Assembly: GCA_008360955.1 (NCBI GenBank)
Contig: LUCM01008256.1
Span: 186,001-250,000 of the forward strand
Reading direction: 5' to 3'
Origin: Fasciolopsis buskii
Taxonomy: Eukaryota > Platyhelminthes > Trematoda > Plagiorchiida > Fasciolidae
Length of the DNA: 64,000 bases
Of the stretch, positions 1-13,200 are shown in pieces; the stretch's first letter is position 1; each line of letters starts with the position of its first letter. The translations under genes and the position numbers were made by a program. Under the pieces are notes generated by a model. It had not been told where the DNA came from, made no database searches, and saw nothing but the letters and a program-made list of their open reading frames with translations.

Positions 1-3000
1 ATGAGATGGTGAGATATTACGCACTTGACCGTCGTAGTCGTGCCGAACGACAAACGGTAAGTAGATTGGGGGGGGGTTATAATCAATATGCTGCTATTGT
101 TGAACTGCTTGGTAGGACCCGTCAATCTTCAGTAACCTCAGAGGCAACTTTTACTGTGGTAGAATCACCAAACAAATGAATGTAACGACAAAGATGACTT
201 GCGTGAATGTAACCCAAACGTGATAGAAAAAGGTGTATTGGGACAGAAGGTGAGTTTAGTGATTGGTGTAAAATGGTGAATTTAGAGCACTGTGATAAAT
301 CAATACATTCCCAAAGACAAAGACCACCGGAAACCCAGGTTTATTCGCAGAACGTAAACGCGGAAATGCTGGATAGGAACTGTGTAAAAATAAATTAGAT
401 ATTTATTGCGTGACACTCACGGATCGAAATATCAAAGGAAGATAAACACGGTAATACGTTCAAGTTTCGTCCTTCACTGTATGAAGCGATTCAAACCATT
501 CTGCGATCAAAATTTCACTGTCCAGTGGAAGAAACAGTGAAGTCCAGTGAAGTTAGCTCCGGTAACGCACCTTACCCCAATGGTATTTTGCTCGATTTTT
601 GTTACTAAGAGACGTACTCCTCCGTTGTAGCTTGGACAATGTACGCTTTGGTCCTCAGGCTGAATAGCGGGCTTTTTAACCGCATGGTGATGTCCATTTA
701 GTAGTCGATCAGCGGATGGCCAGCTGGCCGGTGTGTCTCGAAAATTATTTGCCACTCCCATATTCGATTTCCTCAATGTACTAGTTAGGATCTGGTCGAA
801 CATATAAAGCGAAAGTCTCCTAAACTCATTACTGTAGTTCACCTTGAGGATCTAGGTTCTTAACTGTTGTGGTCAGTTACATTACCCGTACGCAATATTA
901 TGATTTTGGCCACTTATCTCATGCTATCACCTCTGTTGGCCCATTCAGACATCGCATGTGCGTGCGTGTGTGTGAACACAATAACAATGAAGCTGATCCA
1001 AATTAAACATATTTAAGCCTGGTAACCTCAGAAAACTCCTACACATTTTGGTCCGATTCGTTTCCAATCAGAATGTGTAGCGAGGATAAAGGACAGTGTA
1101 TTGCGGCTATTAATAGTTGAAGAAAGATGGCCACTGATTGTAGAGATGAATCAAAGGCACCTATTCCAAAGTGAGTATCAAGGGAAATTTAGCCCGCGTG
1201 GAGGTAGGCGTCGTAGTGAATAGTTTTTCTGGTAGGCTGTCTGTCTTTTTTATTGTAAGCATATCTAGGCGAGTAACCTGCCTTGTGGATCAGTAATTTT
1301 CAAAAGGTCTTCGCCATCTGAACGCGAATTGGTGGAGTGACTGACTCTGTTTGCCTAATAGTGCATGATTCTTAGCGATATTATGACAAGCAATAGTTTC
1401 CCTGTAGCGGTAGTGAATATTGGATAATCACGTCCATTGACCCTGTTAAGGGTTGCGACACTTCTGGCGACATCTCGCCGACTTTGTTGTTTGGTAAGTC
1501 GAGCGAAACGCTCAAAAAAGAAAGTTAGCCATCAGGGGCGGGGTGTATTAGTGATTCCTGACCGGAAAAGACCGATATAAACTATTTTCCGAAGAATGCC
1601 AAATGATATTTTGTACTTGTCCGATTGGATTGTTTTCTCTGGATGAGACAAAAGAAGCTGACAGCGATTTGGAAAATGACGGTCCATAGTCTATGGTCTG
1701 GTGTCACAGCACACAGTTTTACGATTGGTACTCAGTCTAAAAAGACAGAATAACTACAAAATGTTTTGCTTGTGCTTTCGCCAGTTTACTGATGGCGCAT
1801 TTTGCTAAATTCACCGGAAGAAAATAAACTCGTAGTTCGAAGAACACATGTTTGACATTTACACGTTTGACCACTAAGTGGAAAACCCAGTAGAAATGCG
1901 ACGTCGTGGTTGTGGACTTAGTTGGTATATCATTGCCAGGATAGGGAGATACTGAACATAATTGTAAAAGTAGTGACAATAATGGTATTACAACAGCTGC
2001 TGTTAGTGATAAAAACATTAAAACCTTTCTGCCCAAACAAGTTGGCCAAGCCGCTTCACTCAGTTTGTGGCTCAAAAAATTTTTGTGAATGTTTCCAGTT
2101 ATGTGGTTCCACAGATTCGTGAAGATTTCTTCCCAATTCTGTCGGATATTTTCTGCTAGACTACACTCCGATGCAACAAAAATTCACTATTTACTCGCAC
2201 TGCAGATGAGAACCATATGTTAATATGCAGTTCTTACTGACAATTTTCAGTAGAAACACTTTTGATCGTTTGTTTTGTCGGAACAGCATTTTCTTTCCTA
2301 ATGCAAACATCATTGACGAAAACAATCGTTTTCAGTTTATTAAGGCGGAAGGTTTTGAGATTTAATATTTAGTTGAAGTAAAAAGTGAATGGAAAAGATA
2401 TCGAACCAGCCAATATGCTACATGCTAACGTCAAAATCGAAATAGTCCCTAGGTAACGTTCGGGGTAACCAGAACGTCATCTCACTCTTATTTCCGGCTT
2501 TGTTAAAAAGTGCTTGTCTCCATCTGATAGGGTTCTTCATATTGCTTTGCATCTTATTCCACTCAGACACTGGGACAAACTTTAAAACCTTTGAAGATGT
2601 GGGGAAAATGAATTCGTCTACAATTAATCAGTTCCACAACCGATTGGCAGTGTTCGCAGGGTTTACACGTAGGAGTCCAGGCTTCTCTGCCTCTCGTTCA
2701 GTTTCAGTTCCCTGATGGGATGGTGGATTACCTAGTGTCAATTAATCATCATTTCACGTTGAACGTTTACTGATAAAACGAGTGGTCGTAACAACTGCAG
2801 TAGTAGCAGTAATTGACCGAATCCGCAAAAGAACATCGGTGATCAGAAGACGAAGTAGCTTTCCCAATAGACCCCGTTGCACAATTCTGTCCTCAGTAGA
2901 CAATAACAAATTGGCATCTGCTTGGCAGTGATTTTCGAAATATATCACTTCCTTGCTCATGATTAAGCATGAGCACCCCAAACCGACACACAAATTCGAT

Positions 3001-4000
3001 TTAGATAAAGCCTATTGGATGCATTATCCTCTTTAAAGACTGTGGATAAGATGCGTCACTAAGTCAATCAACCAGTCAATCAGTCTTTTCTTCATCCACT
3101 TAGTTAGTCAGTCAGCCACTCAGTCAGACAGACAGTTGATGGATCAGTCGGTTGGCCAAGTTGTCAGTCAGGCAATCAGTGGGCCAGTCATCCGTTTGCA
3201 TTTGTCACAAAATTACTTTTACTGTGAAACTTGATTGTTGGACTTAAGCCAACAGAAACGCTGGAGACGTTTACACACGCCCAACCGATGTACGTGATGC
3301 CGCTTCGGTACTTTGTTTAGCCTGCATCCGGCCGGCCGGCAATCTTTGCGGTTGGCTGGTCACCGTGACACGGCAACCCGGAGCGGTTGTCCGCACTTTT
3401 CTTCGTATTTGTTCAGGTATTACCGCCCCCGGGTATTATGGTGCAGATGCACATTAGCGCAGACGGACAGGACAAATCGTGTGCACACATCCGCACACCT
3501 GTTGGTTTGTGTTCCTGCTTATGGGCCTCGAGGAAATGGTAGCAACAGAAGCCGGCAACAATGACAGCGGCCAATTTGGCGGCCCCGTTTAGAGCCGAAA
3601 CACCACATGCGACCGCAGGCACACAAATGTGGTGCATATGCGTGCACGGATGTTCGTAAGGCACGCACGCACACACATACACCCAAACAGAAGGGCAAGT
3701 GTGAAAGAACAAACCGTGCTGTTTACGCTCTGCTCGAATTGATCTCGTATTCTAAGGTAGCACAATCCCAATGAAGGCTCAGGGGATAGGTTGAAGAACG
3801 TATGAAACAAAAGCCATTTTTCTACGCACCCACTTGATGTACCGTTAGGTAATCGGAAGCAGCAAAAGGTGGATGGTGTATGTGCATATGTGCATGTATG
3901 CGTGTGTTGCGGTGAAACCATGACCTGTAAAGATCTGTGAATATAGCAGACCAATGAAATACATGGTGCACGCTAAACAACTGTTGTAGTGACACAAGTG
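1..4000. other. Upstream non-coding region
   Basis: No coding region can be supported here. Open frames are short and overlap in several frames on both strands, without splice context or recognisable domains. The stretch is AT-rich, with a degenerate tetranucleotide tract near 3.06-3.20 kb and CA/GT-rich patches around 3.64-3.69 and 3.87-3.91 kb. It probably includes distal 5' flank of the gene starting at 4146. Confidence 0.6.
3058..3195. repeat. Degenerate CAGT/GTCA tetranucleotide tract
   Basis: About 140 bp made largely of imperfect copies of AGTC/CAGT units (for example repeated cagtcag and cagtcaatca), interrupted by point changes. It is a decayed microsatellite about 1 kb upstream of the perlecan-like start codon. 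No coding capacity is seen. Confidence 0.7.
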
Positions 4001-4145
4001 TAAATATATCTCGCATGAAACGAGGCTCCCGAACTATTTATTACGCCAACACAAATCTCAGTGGACAAGGGAGGAAACTTCAGCGATTCCACGCCATTCA
4101 TATTTGCGACAGACGGTTGCAGTGAATCACTAGCACGCCGGCACA
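4001..4145 (+). promoter_or_regulatory. Possible proximal promoter and 5' UTR
   Basis: A TATA-like run (taaatatatc, 4001-4010) lies about 135 bp before the ATG at 4146. The ATG has A at -3, a favourable start context. No transcription start is visible, and trans-splicing of a leader, common in flatworms, cannot be judged from DNA alone. This is an inference from position and composition. Confidence 0.25.
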
Positions 4146-4218
4146 ATGCGTTGCCTTTCAACCTTAATCCTGCTGATAGCCTACTCAGCTGTCGGCTCCG
4201 TTAGTGCTCAGGATTACG
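4146..4218 (+). CDS. HSPG2-like: Exon 1: start codon and signal peptide
   Basis: Encodes residues 1-24 plus one base of codon 25. MRCLSTLILLIAYSAVGSVS has a short basic start, a leucine/isoleucine core and small residues before a likely cut after A21. The donor is G|GTGAGT, leaving phase 1. The ATG has A at -3 and is the only start that places a secretory leader directly before the Ig exons. Confidence 0.8.
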
Positions 4219-7200
4219 GTGAGTTTGATCAGTAAATAGACTAATTTCATTGTCAGAAAATTCTTCATTCCAATGATTATTATGTGTAGAACGACTCGTC
4301 CTCTCTGTCTGTCCGTCTGACGACAGATTCCTTGAGTGGGCATTGACTAGTGCATATTTCGATAGAAAAATTTGTACTTCACCGACTGGGGTAGAGTAAA
4401 TAATTGTTTGGTCTTTTCTAGCTATAAGCAAGAAATTCGTGTGGAAACCTCAAAACTGGTCTGAATTCATGGATAGCATGACTTGGATTTACAGCTGATA
4501 CGAGTGCACACGGGGTTGAATGGTCTCGTTAGGGCAGTGTGCATACCACACCGAAGGATGCTCATGCAGTAGTCTTAGTTTTATTTGAATGAATGAATGT
4601 TTTATCCAGCATGATGTATTGTGAGCCGATTGTCGCAATATTATGCAACTCTAACAAGATGTCTACACCTGTTGTTTATTGACACATCGCCATCTACCAC
4701 AAGCAGAATGATGAAATTATTTCCCCCACTCACCCTACAAAAGGTTTTTTGTAACAACTCATCTTACTTTCCAAGCAACTGCGAAAAATCATCATATCCA
4801 TCATATGCATTCAGAGATGCACCGAAAGACTGGTGGGAAATAGGAACATGCAGTGTCCATTAATGATAGATAATCAATGTGCATAATTCTGACTTCTCAT
4901 TGATCTAACCATCTCGGTTGTAAAACTGGACCATTAGCTAAGGTTTAATCATTTCGTACAACTGAAAGTTACAATCCGCCTCGTACCATCATGCCGGGAT
5001 ATTGCTTTTCTTAAAATTTTGAATGTCTTTCAACTGAGGCAATCAGCAGGTTTATTGACCTTTATTCTCTCTTTCCCCTTTGGTCCGTTCGTGAAAATGT
5101 TTACACATACACAGAGGAGGACATCTCACTTGCCGGTTTCCACCGTGATGAACCAGAAATTACTCTGATGCCCGGCGATCCTGGGCCGTTGGAAGTGAAT
5201 ATGGGCGGGCATGTCTATTCGAGATGCGTGGTAAGCGAGAGTCAGGATTACTCCGTCAAGTGGATCAGACGTTTGCCAGACCACAGCGTGCAAGAAGTGT
5301 CGCCGACGCCAATTCTCTACATTGCGGAAGCTCGTGCGGATGAAATGCAACATCCGCTGTACTGCCAGGTCACTCGCTTATCCGATGGCCAGACATTCGA
5401 GAAAGCATTGAATATCCGAATGGGTATGTAGCATCAACCTGCGTCTTTGTCGATATGCTCTGATGTTTATTTTTAGAATGAGTGCCGGGTTATGCTTGTA
5501 ATTTAAAAGAAGTAATAACCTCTTTCCCAGACTTTATTTAGATTCCAGTCAATCTCTTAACGATTCAGTAGGTTGGAGTATTTTATCCTGATTCTAGAGA
5601 CCACCTGTGTAATGTGGTCTCTTCGCGAAGACAGCCAGTCATCGAAGCATTATCTGTGGGTGTTATTAAACACCCTTATTGTGTACAGACCATCCAATTA
5701 CAATGCATGTTCAAGTATCCAAGCATGGTTTATCTCTCAGTTTTTCTGTTTGCCGTGATCATTAGTGTAGTTGTGAGCCACTTTGTGTTTCTGACCCGTA
5801 TGCAGGATTTGGGTCTCAATGTGGCCTCGCCATTTTGCAGCCTCCTTAGTTTATTTCATGTCTTCTGCGTCACAAATGCACACGCAGACTTGCCCGCTTC
5901 TAATCATCTTCATATGCACATACGTATATCAGATACGGTTAACTTTCCTCACATTGTTAGATATCCGCCATCACATATGTCAAACTCAGTTGCACCTCAC
6001 TTCTCATGCCCGTTTTTCATCCTTAATCAGGTGTACTCCTGGAGGAAATACCCATCGAATGTGACACCGTAGATTTTTTAAAGTAATGTAATGTGTTCAT
6101 CTTTATTTCGCCCGTCCCACTATTTCCCAGTAACCCCCCCCCCAATCGCACATCTCACCCCACACACGGCCGTAACTGGCCTTTACACCTACGTACCGTG
6201 GTCATCGGGCCATGGGAACAGATGTGTTTGTATTGATTTTCCATCAGTTCTGATCGCATCTGAGTAACTCAATGAAATACTCAACTGACACGCACCTCGA
6301 ATTTCTTTTAGTCGGTCACGGTGGTGCTGGTAATTTGCCGGCTGATCTGACGCTTACCATTCGTCCGTTGCCGGCGGAAGATTTGTCCACCGGACGCATT
6401 ATGCGCCAGTGTCTGTTCGAGGGCAACCAGGAGATCAATGATCAGTTTGATTTTCGGTGGCTCGATCACAATGGCCGGGTGGTTACCAATGGGGATGCGC
6501 TTTATTTGATGGTGCGTAGAAATTCTCATCCCCCTCTACATTTGCCTTCATCTACGCGTGTCTAATTTACCTACTTCAACTACTCATCTTCATTATCACT
6601 AACTGAAATTGCACTTTTTTAACTTTATAGGAAGCCGCTGTAACTTCAACTGAAGTTATTCTTAGTTCATTGACTCGACTGTCATGTGAAGTGAGAATGC
6701 CCAGGTCAGCGTAACCTAGAAGCAACTTGCGTCATAGATTGGCTTGGGTAATTTTGTTCCTATTCTGTTAAACCAAGTGGATTTTTTGACTTTGTTACTA
6801 GTACATGGAAAGTAGGGACAAGTTACTGTGGGTTACAACTACTCTACTCGACTTTGAAGAAGCTTTGTGCTGGTATTGTTAATTTCATCTATCGAACTGT
6901 TCGATTTCATTTCCTTGCAGCAGTCGCATTCTTATATCCGGTGCTCGTCTCTGTTTTCTCTTTTGGCTGCGGTCATTACTGCCTCTGTGGTTTTCTCTTA
7001 AGCTGGGCCTGTCCTAAGCAGTTCTAGGTTTCTTAGTTCATACGTTCCGGTATTTGGTAACAACCGGGATTGGATAGACCGTTGAATTCCTAGGAAGATG
7101 TTCGCAGCAGAAATGGGAAGAAGAAATACCGAAGCAATGGGCAGCCGGTTCACTGCTTAACCAAGTTTTGCCGAATATGAAGGATAAAGGCATCTGCGTA

Positions 7201-10200
7201 AGATGCAGGCGAAGGTTACCTAGTTGATATCCACAGTTTGTGATTAGATTTGAAGTCATTGACAGTGTAACTTATGGGAAGAGGTAGGTTGGTTCCTCTG
7301 TTTAAGGGGACTGCAGGCCAAGCTCGTATATTCTTCAATCAGTCATCTCACCAGAAACGACGTTATTTTCCTTAGATTTGGGACCACACCAAGGTGCAAC
7401 AAATTTGTCAGGCAGTCCAACAATTCCCATTAATTCTTGACGCCTAAATCTGCAGTGTGAATAGATATTACCGACTTCTTTTCTTTCGGAAGCAAGCGCA
7501 GTTATTGATGAAAGACCTCGCCAACGTTTAGGTTGTTTATGACCGATTAAACTACTCAGGTACTCATAATTTTCATCTTCTTGTACGACAAAATGACCAA
7601 CTCAAAGTTCGTGTAACTTTGAACTGAAAACTATAGGGAAGTTCAGTCACCGGTATGCCTTGATCAACGGTAAACTACTAGAGGTCAGCAAGATCCTTAA
7701 GGCAATATCGGGCATAATGCCGCTTACCTTTGCACCACTCTACTAGGTTAGGACTGAACTAAATATCAAACCGTGGTTTGGTCTCTGGTAAACTTTACTT
7801 GAGGCGACACATGATAGGATCCGTTTGTGTCTAGCAAAAATACTGTTTGCTTCCTATCACAAATGGTTCTCAGTAAGTCCAAATTGTGTCCATTGTGTTT
7901 TAGGTTTCGTTTTAATTCTGAAAACACGTTCGGCACATTTGGTTGTATGATTTTGTTTCGTCCTAATTTCACTGCCTTGGTTCCTTTTGCACAATATAAT
8001 TTGCATCATGCAGTCACTTTAGAGATCTGTCCCATGGAAATATATACAATGCCACATGTGCCGAGCATTGTTTTGTCTTGGTAATCCAAATAGTGAATAA
8101 TCTTTAGGCTGTGCACTAAGATGGCTCAGTCGCGGAATGCGTCATCTGGACAGCAGCACGAGTGCTTAAAATGGCAGGAAAACTTTAGATAAGTATGCCG
8201 TGCATGTTATGAACGAATTTTGAGTATTTGACAAGGGTTATTTGTGATAACGGCGAAATGGAGCACATAGCCTTGCAGTAACCAGTTGTCTGATAACCTG
8301 TTCTTCTCCTTTCGGACTATATATGCAGACGCATACTACCTGCCTCATCGTCATAATGATAATGCCAGCAATTATGATAAAATTAGTACTAATAATAATG
8401 ATAACAGATATGGCGGTATTTGAAGTAGTTGTAGTACTAGTTAGACTTTCATCTAAGCAATTCATCTCTGATACCCACCAGCCATTTCGCCAAACTTTTT
8501 TGCACAACTTAGACTACATTGTTATGATGAGTGTTTTGTCGATTTGATTAGTTTGCTCACTAGCTATCTGCCTCCCCTGTATCAGTTTTTATGCCATTTA
8601 GTTATTTGAGCCTTCTCTAGACGACTATCAGATGTGCAAATGTCAACGGAGCACTTGCCTATCTGTATGATTGCCAGTCATCTAGCTAACGTCAGATTGT
8701 CTTGTGCCGCATGTGTATGCGTGTGTGTCAGACTGGGACCGCAGTAAATCATCATTCACCTGCTTACCTATATTTCTCATCGGTCATTTAAGGACAATAT
8801 AACAGAGTTACATCTGGAACCAGTTAGAATGCAAGCTTCAATGGTGCAATGAATGTGCTCCGCTGTTGACAACATGGTGACTTTTTCACGTAACTGGCCC
8901 GTTTGTGTTCACATTTAGTAACATCTAAGCTTATCCCGTTTTGATGTTCGCAAAATATTAGTCTCATCATTAATGAATGCTGCCCCATTCACGCAGACTC
9001 AGGTCCAGAACTTACTTGAATTGTGTACACTCGTGTGTGTATGTATGTGTGTGTATACCCATTTCTGCGCACCAATCAAGGAGCTCGGATTATTGTTATT
9101 TAATGAGCATTGTATTGTTTAATCATCTGATGCTTGCTGCCCAAATCCCTGAATCGCATCCGTTTATTTACTTGATTTCTCTACTCCATCGTGCTCATTC
9201 ACTTATCCCTCTCACCCGTCCCCTGTTCACATTCGCTCGGTTACATGCGTCCGTGAAATACGGATGGCCACGAAACAAAACAACATGAACAAAACATGTC
9301 CGAACACACGTACGCTCGCTCGCACGCACGCACGCACGTGATCACGCGCTGACGCACGAACACATGCGCAATGCACGTACATACATACACCGGTACCTTC
9401 ACCTCATATCGCGTGCACATAATTGCTGGCACCAATTTGTCCAAACCACTTCATTCCAACGGTACAAATGTCACATCAATCGTTTGCCAAACGTCGATCA
9501 CATGACGCAAACATGCGTACACATTGTCTCTCACATTGTCTCTCACACACATACACTATGGTTTTACCCAACACAGCTAGAGGATCCTGCCGACTTGGGA
9601 AACTATACGTGTGAGGCTACGCACCGGTCATCGAGCAGTATCTATCAAGCGAAATATCATGTTACCCGTTCATCACATGCTCAAGGTAGAGTTCGTCCGT
9701 ATTCTATGCAATAGCTGTACTAGTACAAATCCAGGTCAATGGACATCAGTCGCGTCTCTCTCGTTCTTTCTATTTCCAGATTCCTGTGCAATGATAACAC
9801 TCCATGACACAAACACTATCTCTCGCCATAGTCAAATTTTGTAATTGTACATTTTGTGTCTGGCCGTTTCTTGATCATTCACCGTGTAGCTGTATGTGCA
9901 ATTGTGAAATCGTTGTTTAGGAACTCATTAATTTTCCCTTAGATCTTGACATTTGCCATTAAGCTAGTGATTGGCAACGTGATGTGGGTCGTTTGTCAAC
10001 GATGGAACCAAGATTTGTACCAGATCACATAGACAGCGCTGTGTATACGCGCGGTTTTTTGTAGAACTTGGCCGTAGGTCAGAACCGCAGCACCTCAGGC
10101 GACTTCCTCTGATTTGGTCGAGAGAACGGAACTGCCACGGAGGATACGCATTTTAAAATTTCGTCAGAGATGTCTGTTCAATAACGATCCGGGAGTTTCG

Positions 10201-13200
10201 GACCATTCCGTAAAAGCATTGCAAAACGGCAATACAGCATCGGCTTACAGTGCAACCCGGGAGGGGGATTGGCACAACCTCAGACGGAGGGAGAGAGAGA
10301 GAGTGATAAACCACTGCACTGAGGTACAGCGCGAACGCAAAAGCTAATCAAAGCAGGTTGTATTTTATGGCGTGCGGAATCATCTCGGCAAAATTGTAAA
10401 AATCTGAATTAGTCAGGACGGGAACGAACCCGGTCAATGTCTTCTAGATACGAGTGCACACACAATGTGATCTCTTATGCGGTCTAAAATGTGCGTGTAT
10501 GTAGGTGCTTATGTGTGTATGTGTGTGAACGCGTGTAACGTAAGTACTTACATACCGACAAGAATGAGTGTGTGCACAAAATGGTCTGACCTAATTTGCA
10601 CCTTCCGACTGGGCTCCATTCCGGACGAGGTGCGCAACGTGTTCATTTTATGTCTAGGCTTAAGTCGAGACCAGTAGTAACAAGTTGTTTATAAAAGACA
10701 TCGAGAAATCAGTTTAACTTAGTACAGGTTTCGTACGGAACTAGAATCAGGTGATTGATGTGCGACACAACCAATCATTTTGAATAGTTAAGTCAGGATA
10801 ATCTTATTTCTTTACTCTTTTGCTAAGAAACTGAATGCAATTAGCAGTAGCACTACCTTTTTAAATTGTAGGGAAATTAGTTGTGGCCTGATCTGTGAAC
10901 ATCTACTCAATGTTGCTTAGCGACCTATTCAAATTCCTATGTTCCCTTTAGTAAAAAGTAGTGAAAACCATGCATCATTCCATATTTATTTTAAAGCTCA
11001 TGATACCTTGATAATCGGGCTGTGGAATGAACGAAACAGTCGTTCAGGTGGGCCAGAAAATATGCACAGGATTTTCATCGTCCTGATCGCCCTCAGACCA
11101 ACACGGGATTGTGATGAAACTGGGCATGAAGTTACCGGAAGACTGTTTTTTGCTTCACTAGGCAGACAAAACCCTTTCATCATGCTCACCAAATTCAAAA
11201 ACTGTTTATGGGAAGACATTTCCTGCGATATTTTGGTGATATTCACTTGTTACTTTCGCAGTTGAGGTGCAAATGACTCAGTTGGCCTATGACTAATCGA
11301 GGTAAAAGAAACGACCGTTCATTTCATGACGTTAGTCCGCATTGGCATTCTACTGACAGGCAGACATATGCACACCAAGTTACCGAATGGAAATACTTCG
11401 GAGTCAAGAAGCAATCGTCTCGACTGGAATCTTAATTTGTTCCCCATGAGTGTGCTATTCAGTGGAACAATTTTGAAAACTTTCTTGTTGCATAAAGATA
11501 CAAAACAGTTGCCGCGTAGTATGCCATAATATTCATTTATGTGTTTGTGCTCAGATATCCTACTATGAACTTTTCAGATTTCTGTATGGGACCGAAGTAG
11601 CTATTGTGGAATCGTTGTGGAATCATTGACTTAAACGATTCTCTCTGTTTTTACTCTTCCCCGGGGGCAGCTTCACAATACGTAGTGACTATTGTGCCAG
11701 ACTCGGCGCAAGTTCTATTAGGTCGTCCGTATGAGATGCTGTGTCGTGTAGATCCGATGCCAAGCGAACCGGTCACATTCCGCTGGTATCACAATGATCG
11801 TATGGTCGGGTCCGATGCGCGGCTACGTTTACCGTCACTGGCATACCCGGATATCGGGAACTATGTGTGCCGAGCCGAATGGACACCGGCCTATTCGAGA
11901 ACCGGAAGCATGGCTGCGAACGCCACGGTAGATCTGACTTTAGCATTAACAAAGGAGACTGAAATTGGTAAGAAAGCTTGGCTGCTTTCGATTACGCAAC
12001 AACGTGCCGTTTCTTTTTCCCAACATGATTCTTGTTCATATTGCCGCCGTGAAATGTATTTTATTAGTTTATACAGTGTACAAATTGTGGTGAATTGTTT
12101 AACAACTGAAGCAGTTATTCCTACGCATCCAAAGCTACGTCAGCAAAATGAACGTTGTCTGAGACAATAACCAAAGAAGTGCAAACAATATTACAGGAAA
12201 TCAAATGTGAATAGGGCCTAAGGAATCGAAAAAGTAAGATTAACTGAGTGATTCGACCACTGGAAGAAGAGTTCATGATTTGATCGAAGCTGATCAAGCG
12301 GACAAGATCGGGGCATTTGGACGTAATAGTGACAGGTTCGATTCTTTCCCATTTGGAAGCTCTCTGTTGGCTGTGGTACCATTCCTGAAAATCATATACA
12401 TCATTAAAAATGAAATCAAATAGACAATGAAAAACAAAACTGGCATGACATAATTTTGTGAACAGAATGGTCGTCGAAAAGCCAGGTAATTAAAACCACA
12501 TTGGAATATGCAGAGCCAAGAACTGGTCCCGCGGTAGGTTAGTTTGGAACCTTAATCAACAACATTCAGATGAATGTAGACCTAATTACATCTAGGAGTT
12601 TGGTGCTTTCACTAATTAAAATTGCTTCAGAATTTTGTGTGAAGTAAAATATATCATTCACCGGCCAATCTTGAATGTCCGTTGTGGAAAAGTACACCTA
12701 GTGGAGTTGTGGAAAATTTGCTGTTTCCGGGAATTGAACTTGGCAGAAACTGGCAAAATTAGCAGATCGTAATCCCCTCAAATCCGACCCACTGCATAAA
12801 TTCCATTGTTTCGTTTGATTCGGTTAAAATGGAATTGCTTACAAAAGATCAAAACAGGGATTCAATTTTCGGTTCACTGGTTCCCTGGTTTGAATACATT
12901 TTCTTAGTCCCTATGAAGCACCACAGGTGAGTGTTCCCGTTTTCAACTTTATCAAAAAATTCCCTTGTATCATTAATGACCATTTACTGGAGTCGGCAAA
13001 CTAGCGTGGATGAATACAATTGAACCAGTTCTGGCTAGGCAATTGCATGAGTTCAAACTTATTCATTGGTTTGCATTGGCCTTAATAAATTTGTTGTCTG
13101 ATTTTGTGCGTAAAAAATTCTATTTAGCTACGAGGTGAATGAACTGTCCCTACGGACTTTTGTTTTATTCACTCCACATCTACTTTTGTACCGTACAGAA

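Noticed and set aside
5614..6072. 152-codon plus-strand frame in intron 2
   Set aside because: Hydrophobic and composition-driven, overlapped by other frames, no domain; it sits between two well-supported Ig exons.
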